Below are positions 37,121 to 48,540 of a stretch of DNA of 64,000 bases, one piece after another. Both the position numbers and the translations under genes were made by a program. The notes beneath the pieces were generated by a model. That model saw only the letters and a program-made list of their open reading frames with translations. It was not told the DNA's origin and did no database searches. Origin of the DNA: Eonycteris spelaea (taxonomy: Eukaryota > Chordata > Mammalia > Chiroptera > Pteropodidae); assembly GCA_003508835.1 (NCBI GenBank), contig PUFA01000027.1, positions 2,914,001-2,978,000 of the forward strand. The letters are read 5' to 3'. How positions within the stretch are numbered: the first letter of the stretch is position 1; the number at the start of each line of letters is the position of its first letter.

Positions 37121-37507
37121 TATATACAATGTAATATTGTTCAGCCATAAAAAAGAATGAAATCTTACCATTTTGACAGCATGATAGAGAGTGAGGGCAT
37201 TATGCTAAGTGAAATAAGTCAGACAGAGAAAAATAAATATCATATGATCTCTCATATGTGGAATTTAAAACAAAACAAAAAAACCAAAACACCAAAACAT
37301 GAAAAACCAGGCTCGTTGATACGGATAACAGATTGGTGGTTGCCAGAAAAGGGGCCTGGTGTTGGAATGGGGGAAAAGGGTGAAGGAGGTCAGAAGGCTA
37401 AAAGAAAAAAAAGATATATTTCTTTTTTCCTAAAAATTGATCTCCACCATAAAATAATTTGACGGTGTACTATTTGGATAGTGTACAATTTATATCAAAT
37501 GTCAACA
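37121..37507 (+). mobile_element. L1 3' end (after the nested insertion)
   Basis: L1 resumes with 'ATTGTTCAGCCATAAAAAAG', 'GTGAAATAAGTCAGACAGAG', 'TATCATATGATCTCTCATAT' and 'GATTGGTGGTTGCCAG', then the 3' UTR to about 37507. Confidence 0.9.
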
Positions 37508-37901
37508 AAGAAAGCTTGTCTGTAGCTAAGCTCTTTAATTATTTTATTCTTCATTAAATATCAATCATCTTTAAAAACTGTTACCTAATATTCTAAACAA
37601 AGTTCACTTCAAATTTACATAATAAAAGAATAAAATCAATGACTCGGAGTTAGATAATAATAATATCGAGGATGGGTGCTTGCTCAGTATCTGCTTCCAC
37701 TTACTATCATACGAAAGGCATTTCATCTCACTTCACAGTTCACTTCTGAGAGGCTGGGAGAAAAACTTATTTTAACCTTACTTTAGCCTGCTTTTCTTCT
37801 ATCTGATTTTGCACAAGTATGTCGCAAGGAACACACAGGTATTCTTTAAAATCCACTGTAAAATGTTTTGATGTCCACTATTAAAAGAATGGAATATAAA
37901 T

Positions 37902-37920
37902 CACACACACACACACACAC

Positions 37921-37983
<63 letters not shown>

Positions 37984-37991
37984 TGAATGAG
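37902..37991. repeat. Compound (CA)n(GA)n(GAAT)n microsatellite
   Basis: About 20 bp of CA, then AACA, then about 56 bp of pure GA, then GAATGAATGAATGA. It is long and pure, so it is likely polymorphic. Confidence 0.97.
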
Positions 37992-38461
37992 AATCACAGG
38001 TAAGGATAACTCTACATGAGGAGCATGTTAGAAACCACTACTTTTATTCAAGGTTTCTAGCATGTTAGGATGGATATTCAGAACAGGGGTAAGAAAATTT
38101 ACATCACTAGTGTTTTTTGTTTTTGTTTTGTTTGTTTTAATTTTAAAGCAAGTTTGAATATTCTGTTTTTTTCCCTAGGACTATCCCAGGATATTTCTAA
38201 CTCCTCATAGTTGTCTGACCTCTATTCTACCTCAATATCTCCCTCACCTTATTCCCCTAAACTTGATTTTAGAACAGCTAGCAGAATTAGCAGATAAATG
38301 ATACACGTATTATCGTGGTAGGGGCTCATCTGTTTTATGCACACAAGGATATATAGATATGTTTCCTGGAGCACATGACTTCACCCTGATAATGATCTGT
38401 GAAGAGTTTACTTAAGTATTTCAGTCGCTTTCACTAGAGGGACACAAGCTTGGGAAATTCA

Positions 38462-38475
38462 TCTATAGAGGGCGC
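38462..38475 (+). promoter_or_regulatory. Weak CTCF-like motif
   Basis: TCTATAGAGGGCGC matches the CTCF core pattern at about 11 of 14 positions. The mismatches fall in its first part. Confidence 0.2.
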
Positions 38476-41414
38476 CTGAGGCTACATGGATTGGAAGCTC
38501 ATCCTACTTTATTTCCAGTTGTGCCCCATAGCCTATGTTCAGCATACCACTGGAAAGGAATCCTAGTTTGTGTTTTTCTTCAAATTTCCCTTTCCTTCTA
38601 ATTCTTGTTTCCTTCTTATGACATTTTGCTGTTCTTTGCCACAAACCATTGCAAAACAACCCATACAAGAATTTTGCCTCCGTCTTGGCTAGGGCAGAAG
38701 GCTCTTTGAAAACCACAAAGCCACATCTCCAGGGAACAGTAGCTTTATTAATATAATAATCACCATCATCATGGACCGGTTACAATACACACATTGCTTT
38801 AGAAAGCAAAATAAGGACAACCTGGGGTTTGCTGGAGAGGCTGCTCTTGAGGTTAGATGTGTACAGTTAAGTTTGGAGTCAAGCTGAGGTCATTGCTAAG
38901 GAGATTTGGAGTTGGAAATCTGTATGGAATATGGTTGTCCCATGGAAGCTATCCACTCACCATTAAAACTCATTTTGAATGATATCAGAGCAGAAAAATA
39001 CAAGGGTTTGATCCCAAAACAGACTTGGGCTTTTCTTAAAGTCTTGGTTTGTTTGGAAAAGAGGTTTGATGGTATGTAATCTTTGCTGTCCATCCTTCGC
39101 TTATAAAGAAACCTTAGTAAAAGTTGAATGAAGTTTTATTGGAAGGATACATCCCATGTGTCTTCCATGAGATGTTCATTACAAATAACATATAAGGAAT
39201 GATCTATAATATGTTAAAAGAATGACACAGTTTTTACTTTGCTCTGGGTCCTTCCAAAGAAAATATTTAATAAAACGTTTTCTCTAATTGGAATTGTTAT
39301 GAAAAGAAAATAACAAATATTAAGAGAATCTTTAATTTTCTCTTTGGTTATTTCTTGGAGGTGGGGGAAGAAAAAGAAATAATGTGTGATAAACCAAATT
39401 GACATCCTATTTTTTTTAAGCAACCACGTCAGCTTGGATGCAAATGACTAGTGACAAAAGAGTCAAACTAAGTGTGCTGGAGCCTCCAGGAAAGGCAGAC
39501 TGCTGACAGGGCAGCGACTCTGTTTCCAGCTGATTTTAGGCCCAGATAACTATCCCTTTCAGCTTAAATGATGCTCTGCCGTAATTGACCAGTGCCCAGT
39601 TGGGTTGGAGCAGAGTTCTTTTGGAACCTGTTCAGACCAACTTGGACTGCCTGTGAGTGCTGGGCCAAGATCAGACTGGTTTCCTGGAGCCTAAGGTATT
39701 ATGCTGGCTGTAGTCAAAGGCGCAGAGTTCTCTAAATGTTTAATAGAATGTGTCATTGCATCTGTTTGCTGCATTTAATATATTCAAGAATAATTAATAA
39801 CATAAGGCTATACCGTAATATTTAGGCTGAAGCAAGGTGTACACTAAACACATCTACTAGTCTATAAGTTGATTAGGCTGTTTCGGTTTAAGAATAGTTG
39901 TACTCTTTCTTAGCAGTTGCTCTTGAACTGTGTTCTGCATGTTGTCTTTTTATGAACCTTAAATCCTCCTTCTAATATGAAGCTGGCTTTAATTAACAAC
40001 AGATACCATTTTCAACTCTCTGTAACAAAGCTGCTTACTGATAGTGTCACTAATGGAGGCTGTGGAGTCTAGAGGACATGAATGGATGATGGAGACATGC
40101 ATGGTTAGATGAGGGTCATCATCTGCTTAAAGGCTGGCCAAATACCTGGATCATTTTGGTGAAAAGATTAGTCATTTCTTCATTCCAAATTTATACCAGA
40201 AATTACTGCTTTATGGATTTGATCTCAATCAACACGAGAACTGATTTCCCTAGAGAGGGTAGAAGCGAGATCCCAAACTGATCCTCCAGCTCTAGTGGAC
40301 CAATGAGTGCAGAAAATGGCCACAAGCTACCTGGTGGTTTGTTTATTTTACAGCGCTATCGTTTGTTTCTTTAACCAATGTCTGCAAATATTGGTATTTA
40401 AAAAGTGGCCCTGAGGGGCCCAGAAAACTTGATAAAATTCAGGTGGCTGCCTTTTACCTTTCCTCCAAAATAATTGTGTTTAGTATATGAGTCCAGCAGA
40501 TAATTGCCTGCTGACATCTTGTTCTCTAACAGAGTATTTTTCTGCCATTGAGAAGAACCAAAATAGTTAGCATGTAGAAAAATACATGGAATATTAAACT
40601 AAAATACGTCTGTCTAGGGATCCATTTAGTTCCCCCCAAATAGCTCCTTTCTTTGTGCATGCCAGTATGTTTATATATATTTAAATGCCCCATTTGCTAC
40701 ACTGGTTTTAGCTTCTTGTTAGCATCACTTCTCGTTAGCATGATGTTCTACAGCGCAAGGCAGCTGGAGAAATGAAACATGTGTTGAAGAATTTATGCAG
40801 TGTCCTTAGTTTCTTTCATTAAGAGAACCAGGAATAATAGGTGCATATTATAAGTTTGGTGTGTTAAGCAATATGTTATAGCTATGCTTGACAGACATCT
40901 TGTTTACATTCATGTTATATATTGGGGAAAGCATAGCATTTTAAGAAACATGGCATTTTTTAAAAGTAATATTTATACTGTGCCTCCATTCAAGGGAAAC
41001 TCAGTCGTCTAAAAACATGGTACGTTTTAAATCCACTTGTCTCCTTCTCCTAACAAAATATTCCAAGTGATTTCTCCCCAAAGTAGGGAGTTCAACATGG
41101 TCTCTATTCAGGCTATTAGAATTACTGCCAAGGAAAAACCCAGCTGCATTCCCTTGGTTTATTAAAACAATGGACCATCTTATTGCATTTTGGTTTAGTT
41201 CACTTGTGAAAACTTTATCCTGCCTTTTCTCCATGGAGAACAGTATGAAAGCTATCTTTCTAGTTAGTTCAGTGTTTTTGTTTTTAAAAATGTCCTGGCA
41301 GTTTCCAGGATGACTTGGGAACCTTCCTCAGTGTCATTGAGCATTGTGAAGTCATTAATGGGGATGAAACCTCTCAGTGGTGCACAGTATTAAAGTCATT
41401 CACACCCATACCTT

Positions 41415-41570
41415 TTATTTTAAAAATTATTATTATTTTATGTTTATTATGGTGACATCGATTAACAAAATCCAATAAGTTTCAAGTGTACAATTCAGAT
41501 ATATATTGCATTGTGTCCACAGCCATATCTTAATAGCAAGATTCTTTGATGCCTTTGCCTCTCCCCCCGA
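41415..41570 (-). mobile_element. L1 3' end, reversed (laurasiatherian-like type)
   Basis: A T-rich start then 'TTATGGTGACATCGATTAAC', 'CAATAAGTTTCAAGTGTACA' and 'ATTGCATTGTGTCCACAGCC'. Read on the minus strand this is an L1 3' UTR ending in poly(A). It resembles the piece at 44728-44925. Confidence 0.65.
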
Positions 41571-42029
41571 AAAAAGAAATGAGAAGAAACTTGAAGTTCA
41601 ATATAGTTCCTGTTTTGGTAGTAAGTATATTGAAGGCGGGAAAGAAGAACATATCTACCTTCTTCCTTTTTCACATTTTTTGAGCTTAGGTCAAACTTCA
41701 TCGCTCCAGAGTGCTTTGCCTTATTTTACTCGAATGCTTCAAACCTGTGTGGAGAAGTGTTCATTTTGGAGAGCAAGGCACTGTATATTTTCTAAAGCAT
41801 TCCTATCTATCTCCAGCAGAAAGTGGGAACGCCAGTCATACCTTGTTCTAGTTGAGTCGTAACCCCTGCCAAGGACTGGAACCCAGATAAAGCAAATGTG
41901 AAGAAAAGGTACAACAGAGCTGAGATGAAAGGTGGCACCACGTGAAGAGACTTAAAGTTTGAAATATTTCAGTCCATGGAACACTGGCTTTCATGTGAAT
42001 ATTCTGTCAGAACAGAAATGATATAATAT

Positions 42030-42272
42030 CATCATCATTATTTCATTACCACCCCAATTCACAGTGTATTGAATGCTTCCCCTTTTCAGACATTGCTAAA
42101 TGCTTTGTATCCCTTCTTTAATTTTGTTCTTACCACAGCTCTGTGAGGTAAGGCTAACTGTTCCTCTTTGATAGATAAAGAGTCTGGGGCTTAGAGAAGT
42201 TGCACAGCTTTTCCAAGGGCACAACCAGTAACTTGTCGTAGCAGTTTCAGTCCTCCTTTGTTTGACTCCGAA
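42030..42272 (-). mobile_element. MIR, nearly full length
   Basis: 'GCTAAATGCTTTGTATCCC', 'CCACAGCTCTGTGAGGTAAG', 'GAGTCTGGGGCTTAGAGAAG', 'AAGGGCACAACCAGTAACTT' and 'CTTTGTTTGACTCC'. Confidence 0.88.
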
Positions 42273-43229
42273 GAATGGGAATGTGCATCGCTGACCAGGT
42301 GAAGTTAGTTGAATGCCAGGATGCTAGGCAGTAGTGGCTGCTCCTGCAGGAAAACTCGGCTTAGGGCAGAACGCAACTGCCAAAGAGACAAACCCAGTCA
42401 GGACCAGCCGCAGTGTCCCGAGAACATGTTGACAATTGGGCAACCTTTTGTGGCTAGAATAAAAGATTTCAAATTCAGTTTTGCCTTGCTGCGTTGGAGA
42501 CATAGATAATATTGAGCTGATAACCGACTTTGGTTAGCCCTTTATTCTAAGGAATATGTAGGACTCAGAATACCCCAAATATGGCATCTACCTTATGGCA
42601 CAGGGTCATCAGTGTCACAGAGTACTACGTCACTTCCATAGTCCTGCTAACGAGGACCCGGACTGCAGCCAGGCCTCAGGGTCTTAATTCCCACTTTCTC
42701 TTTCCCTGGCCATCTGTGGGAGATAAAGGCAGTGGGATTTTAAAGAAACTACTGGATGAACTGTTGGATAGAGGAAGCTATGTTTTAAGAACACATAGCA
42801 GTGAGGCGTAAGGGAGGTGCTTTGCCTGGGGCAAGTCTGTGAAAGTGTAGTGAGTGATTCAGCGCGGAGATATTGGTCAGATTATTTGAAACAAAAATGG
42901 CAGGAGACTGGAGGATGAAAAGGTGCATTATCAGTCGATGACAGGATACAACTGGACACAACAGAAGAACATTATTTTTAGATTTACAAGTTGATTAAAT
43001 CTAATGATTTAGATTCAGGAATATTCTTTTTGTATATAAAAGGATGGAATGTGATCTTCAATTCTTGGAAAATCCTTTTTTGAAATCCTAAATCCCTGAA
43101 AATACTTTTTTTAGTTAAAGATTTTATATATATATATATATAGCATTTTAGTCCAAAGGAGTTACCTCTTGAATCTTTCCTCTTTAATCCATTGGCATAA
43201 TGTTTCCAGATTAATTTTCTCAACACTTT
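42273..43229. other. Unique sequence
   Basis: No gene or repeat is recognised apart from a TA microsatellite at 43124-43142. Confidence 0.4.
43124..43142. repeat. (TA)n microsatellite
   Basis: About nine TA units. Confidence 0.9.
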
Positions 43230-43385
43230 TGTCACATCAATGTCCTATTCAGTAACTTTCAGAACTTTGAAATTGCCTGTTGCATTAAGTCCAAATTCCT
43301 TGTCATTGAAATCAATACATTTCATAAATTAGTTTCAACCTACATTTCAAACTTCATTTCTACAACTTTCTCTATCGATGTAATC
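43230..43385 (+). mobile_element. L2 LINE fragment
   Basis: 'TTAAGTCCAAATTCCTTGTC', 'CATTTCATAAATTAGTTTCA' and 'ACCTACATTTCAAACTTCAT' match the L2 region that in less decayed copies reads 'AAAGTCCAAACTCCTTAGC'. Confidence 0.75.
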
Positions 43386-44459
43386 AAACAAGTGGATCAA
43401 TTTATTGTTTTTGACCTTTGTTTAAAATGTTATTTGACCTATAATGTGTCCAGTATTTTCTCTACCTGGTGAAATGTCATTTGCAGTATAAGGTTGATGG
43501 CCTATAATTATAAACTAGCAGGCAGCAGATAAGGTGTAAGTTGGTTTGGTAAGTACCTGAGGTCATAAATAGCAATTGGCTTTAGAATAGTTGAAATAAA
43601 GAGGTTCCTGTGTTACATTACAAGGTGATATTACAGAAACACTAGGACAGATCTTGGTCCACTGGGTCAGAAATTAGGGGTGGAATCAGTCAGTACCCTG
43701 GATAGCTCCCAGGAACAAAAATTCAAGCTGTGACAGGGTTCTATACTTTGAGCTGTAGACCTACTCGGCTACAGACCCCTACTCTCTAGGCCCTTTCTTT
43801 TAAAGAGCCCACTTTCTCTCCTCCCTCGCCCCCAAGCTTATCAACTATGGATTCAGAGATTCATTTTCATATTGGCCCTTCTTCTGATCTGAATTGGGGT
43901 CCCTGATCATGCTAAGGGCTTATCTTCCAGGTCGTTGCCTGAGTTATTCTCTGAGGACTTTGTCTCTCAGAGCAGAGATAAGGACTGGGGTCCTGATAAC
44001 CCTCCATTTTGTCCAGGCTTTTTTTGTTTTTCATAGATGACATTTTATTATTTTGCCAACATTGTGACCAGGTTAAAGTTTTGCTCATCCTCCAAAGTTA
44101 AACTGATCAGCCCAAAGTAAAAACAAAACGAAACATCCTCTCCCTCATCTCAACCAGAACACTTTATAGTCTACACCACGCATCCCAATACTAATGATAC
44201 AGCCTTTTATAAACTGTCTTTTAATCTGCCCATGTCCTAATCTACCTACATCTAAGCTCTCCACTTAGTTCATGTACTTCATACCTCTTACCAACAAGGC
44301 TTCCCACTAAGGATGCATTTCAGATTATTCCATGAAACATTTTTTTGGGGGGAAAGAGAACAGTTTTTAATTTTTCTAACAGCCATGTTCAATCAGTAGC
44401 CCTTTTCAAGTATGCGTTGAAGTTTCTGTTATTTACGGAAACCTTCACGTGATGTAATG
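43386..44459. other. Unique sequence
   Basis: Nothing recognised. Confidence 0.4.
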
Positions 44460-44685
44460 ACTACGGTATGGGCCGTTGTGAGCCAGAATCTTGTGTGTCC
44501 CTTCTTGTTTCACCAATTATAACTGTGACCTTGAGCAAGTTAACTTAATCTCCTTCCTTGAGCTATATTTTCCACATTTGTAAATGGGAAAACTGCATGT
44601 GATAGCCATGAAAATTAGGTGAGATGTAGGTAAAGGGTCTCGATCACTTGACACAGAGTGAAAAGCTCAATATTTATTGATGCCT
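44460..44685 (+). mobile_element. MIR
   Basis: 'ACTGTGACCTTGAGCAAGTT', 'AACTTAATCTCCTTCCTTGA', 'CACATTTGTAAATGGGAAAA' and 'AAGCTCAATATTTATTGATG'. Confidence 0.9.
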
Positions 44686-44727
44686 TTTCCTGTTTTACAC
44701 ATATATGTAGCTCTTCCTTTTTCCCTG

Positions 44728-44925
44728 TTATCTATTTATTTATTATGGTGACATTGGCTAACAAAATCCAATAAGTTTCAAATGTACATTTTAACAATAT
44801 ATATTATCACATGTCATATATATATATATATCACATTGTGTGTTCACTGCCCATAGTTAGATTTCTTTCTGTCACCACATATTCTACCCCTTTCTTAGCT
44901 CTTCTTTTTTAATCACACTTTTCTG
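44728..44925 (-). mobile_element. L1 3' end, reversed (laurasiatherian-like type)
   Basis: A T-rich start then 'TTATGGTGACATTGGCTAAC', 'CAATAAGTTTCAAATGTACA', 'CACATTGTGTGTTCACTGCC' and 'TTTCTGTCACCACATATTCT'. It is less decayed and longer than the copy at 41415. A TA repeat (44811-44831) interrupts it. Confidence 0.7.
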
Positions 44926-45889
44926 ATGGTTTTAAAAACACCATCTTTAAAGGGTTTTGTGTTTTTTACCATGTGCTTACAATGACTCCCTGATCATGAT
45001 GAAAGATTTATCTTCTACTTCCACTTATTCCTAGAATGGTTTGTTTTCTTCAGTATAAAATCAAGAATTAGGGTTCCCATATTTAACATATAAGAAACAG
45101 ACCTTTAAGCTTTATTCTTATACTGGGGAGTGGGGAGCAGGCTCACAGTTATCTTTGTGGAAGTAAGGGTGAATTTGTTCTTCTTTCATTTATAGAAAGC
45201 CACCTTATCACGCAACCTGACAGAGGAAGTCCACTAGATCTTCGAGAAAATAAGACACATGTGCCAAACACAGAGCCCATGGGCAGTTCAGTCTTTTCAT
45301 AACTTGCAAGGGATTGATTTCCAGAGATTGCACAGGAGGAAAAAAAGTCTCAGAAAAATAAACCTGAATATTTGTGAAAGAAAACCAGAGCATTTTAGCT
45401 GGACTTCTATCCCTTTAAACAATACTAGTCACCGAAATGTGGTTTCCTAGTCATTTAAACTACAGTTTACAGAGGAATTAAGCTAAATCACTTAAGCTCC
45501 GCAGCAGCTGGCTTCCCGGCTTCCTTACTGAGATCTGCTTGCAGAGCATCTCCTTTGAAATCTGTGGCTCAAAGACAGGGTTGTTGAGCTCTGAACTACT
45601 TGCTTTTTCTTGTCCCGTTCTTCTCAGATAATACCAAAGCTGGGAAATATTTGGATGCAAACACATATTCTTGTCCCATTTCTTAGTGTTTTAAGGGGCA
45701 TTATTCTCACGAGTTTAAGTGAGTACTTGAAGACGCGATAAGGTCATGTCTTGAATGCTTTCATAAAATACCATGTAATTCCCAGAACGACTGTGCATTT
45801 TGGGAAGGAATAGCAGGGCTCTGTTTTCCAGACAAATACGCCAGCGCTCAAAACCTCCTATAGTTTGCCCATCCGACCTCCCCTTACTC
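44926..45889. other. Unique sequence
   Basis: Several overlapping short open frames occur (for example 45208-45450 on both strands). None resembles a known protein or has clear splice sites. Confidence 0.4.
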
Positions 45890-46270
45890 CCTGCATGTGA
45901 GCCCTTGGCTCCTGCTAGCCTGGTTTCTGCACTCTTCACTAAAGTCAGCACACGTTTCTGTCCCTGTGCCTCTGGTCTTGCTCTTTCCTATCTTTTACAA
46001 ATGCCTTTCCCTACCCATATCATTGCTCGAAACCCAAGGCCCATCGCCTCGCAAAGATTTACTTGCCTTCCCCAGTCCAAGTTGATGTTCTCATTCTCTG
46101 ACTTTCACCAAGCCCGTATCAGCCATCAAGGAGCAGTTTGCTTCTTGTTCTGTGAATTCTTAACTAGAATGCAGTCTACTTGAGAGAAAATGCGTCTTAT
46201 TCAACTTTTTATTTTTGTCTCAGAAAGTGTTTTATATATTCAACAGTCAGTAAGTATTGTTTAACAGAAT
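45890..46270 (+). mobile_element. L2 LINE 3' end
   Basis: 'CTGTGCCTCTGGTCTTGC', 'CAAATGCCTTTCCCTACCC', 'CAAAGATTTACTTGCCTTC', 'AACTAGAATGCAGTCTACTT' and 'CAACAGTCAGTAAGTATTG'. The 127-codon frame at 45800-46183 falls mostly in this fragment and is not a gene. Confidence 0.78.
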
Positions 46271-46887
46271 TATCAGATGGGAAATTAGAAAAGCATAGGC
46301 GAATTGAATCCAAGTTTTTAAAAACAAAATATATAAAATGTGAGGGGTAAGAAATAAAAGGAATTAAAATAGCCTGGAAAATATGCAAGCAAAAACTCAA
46401 CTAAATATGGAAATTTTTATAATTGTTGAATGTGTTTTACTTTATATAATTTATGTATTAATAGACACAAAATGGTGTCTAGGTAATATAAATTCAGTTA
46501 AGCAGTCCATGAATGTTTTATTTAAGGAAGAAAATGATGAACTGTTCTCTGTAACCTTATTAAAACAACTATGCATGAACATGGTGTTTGTGATAACACT
46601 CTGAAGTTTAATATAAATGTATACATTTTTGTGTATAGTTCCATAAGATGTTAAAAGTATTTGTTTATGGACCTATATCATGGAGAATTCTAGTTTAGCA
46701 CGTGAGATATTTTTCCACATTTCAATCTAAAAGCAAGGATTTAGTACCCGAATAGTGACCTATAAATAGGTTTAGCATCTATTATGTTACACCCTTAAAT
46801 ATCTAACATTTTAAAAGCAATGGTAGGCACTACTGATGAGATAATTAAAAGAGTTTTGGGGAAGATGCAGCCTTTTGTGTCAAAAAG

Positions 46888-46935
<48 letters not shown>

Positions 46936-47784
46936 GACCCATCGTGGTCCTTTAAAAGGAAGTAATACACCAAATTGCTAGATGTTACTGGTCGAACAAC
47001 TCTTCAACTCTGATATCCTCAACAAATTTCTAGCTGATCTGTAGAATTTAAGCCGGTGATCTTTTTCTCCTTGTTGGGGGAGAGTTCCATACCCAGATGC
47101 AGGGAAGCATCTACAGCCATTGACGGTTCACAAACAGGTTCCTGGGTGAGATTTGCCATGGCATCTGGTGTGGAAGGGATCTGCCCGACTTAAATCCATT
47201 GTAAGCAGAGCTTTCTACCCGGCACTCCCAGCAGAGCAGTGCTGGAAGGCTAGCAGCCTGCATTATCAAGAGTAAAATGTACCTTGTTAAATGTGATCTT
47301 GACCTCTAAAAAAGCCAAAGACTACTTTTAAGATGAGGCATGCACTGCATTACAAGACAGGGAGTAGGGGTTGAGGGCAGGTCCATAGGACTGCAAGGGG
47401 AAAAAATTAAAGAGTTGGGCATAGCTCTCCAGACAGTGTCTGGACCAGGGCTGTTACTGGAACAAAAAGAAAAGGGAGGATGTAAAGAATGATGACATTC
47501 CCAAGGGAGACTTGAGATGAAAAACAATTCTAAATGAAAGGGAAAGAATGTCAGGACAAAAGTTCATGGGGAGCAGAAGAGGAGTTCAGTAATTAAACAG
47601 CGAAGTGAGCACAGCCGAAAACCAGAGGAGTTTGAGAGAAAAAAAATGAGCTCTAAAAATATGCATGTTGTATTTTCTAGTAGAAATGAGCATTTTTTTT
47701 AACACCACATCCTTGGCTGTAAGAACCTTGTTATTGCAGATTACATGCAAGCCAAAGAAATGTCCAGGTTCAGTTTTTCACTTA
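46271..47784. other. Unique sequence with an AAT microsatellite
   Basis: No gene is recognised. An (AAT)n repeat lies at 46888-46935. Confidence 0.45.
46888..46935. repeat. (AAT)n microsatellite
   Basis: About 15 uninterrupted AAT units. Confidence 0.97.
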
Positions 47785-47865
47785 TTCATTGAGCACACGT
47801 TTATTGAGCATCTCCTACGTGCCTCCCCTGTGCTACTGCTGGGGGCAGAGGGTGCACGCACTGGC
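47785..47865 (-). mobile_element. L2-class 3' end fragment
   Basis: 'TTATTCATTGAGCACACG', 'TTTATTGAGCATCTCCTACG' and 'CTGTGCTACTGCTGGGGG' fit the reverse complement of an L2 tail. Confidence 0.65.
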
Positions 47866-47999
47866 ATGCTCACGTGCTGCTTCTCCGGAATACGCAAAGG
47901 AATCCGGATCCTGAACCGCGAATAAGGACAGAGGAAGGAGAAAGACCAGGGCCTGGTAGAAGAAGGAAGGATGAAGCTGGAGTGATTTTTATAAAATAT

Positions 48000-48540
48000 A
48001 AATGTCACGCCATGCTTTCACTTAAAACTCCTCCATGGTTTCTATGTGCCCTTGAAATAAAAATCTAAGCCATGTCCTTTATTACCTGATCTGAACCTTG
48101 CTCTCCAACTTACTACTTTCATATAATTCTCTCCCTTGCTCAGTATAATCCATTTTTGCCAGTTTCTTTTGTTTCATCTGAATGCCCTGAGTCCTTTCAT
48201 GACTCACAGCCTTTGCCCTGCTCCACCCCAGCTGACATACTTTCCCCAGGACTCAGAATTGCCCACTGAGTTTCATTCTGCAGCTCTCAGGCTATATGCC
48301 ACCTCCTTAGTAGTGTCTTCTGAACCTAACCTTGCACACCCCCTCCTCTCCCCTCTACCCTACACCACTTAATGACTTAGTCACATCACTCTCTTTTACT
48401 TGTCATAGCATTTATCATAACCTATAGTTATTTTACCTGTTTTGTTTTTCACCTGTAAGCCCCATGAACACAGAGAGTCTGTCTGGCTTGGAGCACCCAA
48501 TACAATGTCTGCTGTCAATAAATAGCTGCTGGACAAAGAA
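48000..48540 (+). mobile_element. L2 LINE 3' region, long
   Basis: 'CTCCTCCATGGTTTCTATG', 'AAAAATCTAAGCCATGTCC', 'GAACCTTGCTCTCCAAC', 'CACAGCCTTTGCCCTGC', 'AGGACTCAGAATTGCCCACT', 'CTTGTCATAGCATTTATCAT', 'CTGTAAGCCCCATGAACAC' and 'CAATACAATGTCTGCTGTC' followed by 'AATAAATAGCTGCTGGA'. The order is consistent with one L2 of about 540 bp. Confidence 0.88.

Larger units (their letters stand above)
37508..41414. other. Unique sequence with microsatellite and conserved-like blocks
   Basis: No gene is supported. It contains the CA/GA microsatellite, a partial CTCF-like match at 38462-38475 (core AGAGGGCGC), and a repeat-free block at 40290-40560 with forkhead-type TGTTTATT and TGTTTGTTT sequences. 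Confidence 0.4.

Noticed and set aside
37902..37991. Regular repeats that might suggest a CRISPR-like array
   Set aside because: Simple dinucleotide repeats with no spacers. The window is mammalian and has no cas-like genes.
45800..46183. A 127-codon plus-strand open frame
   Set aside because: Mostly inside an L2 fragment, which tends to stay open because it is pyrimidine-rich.
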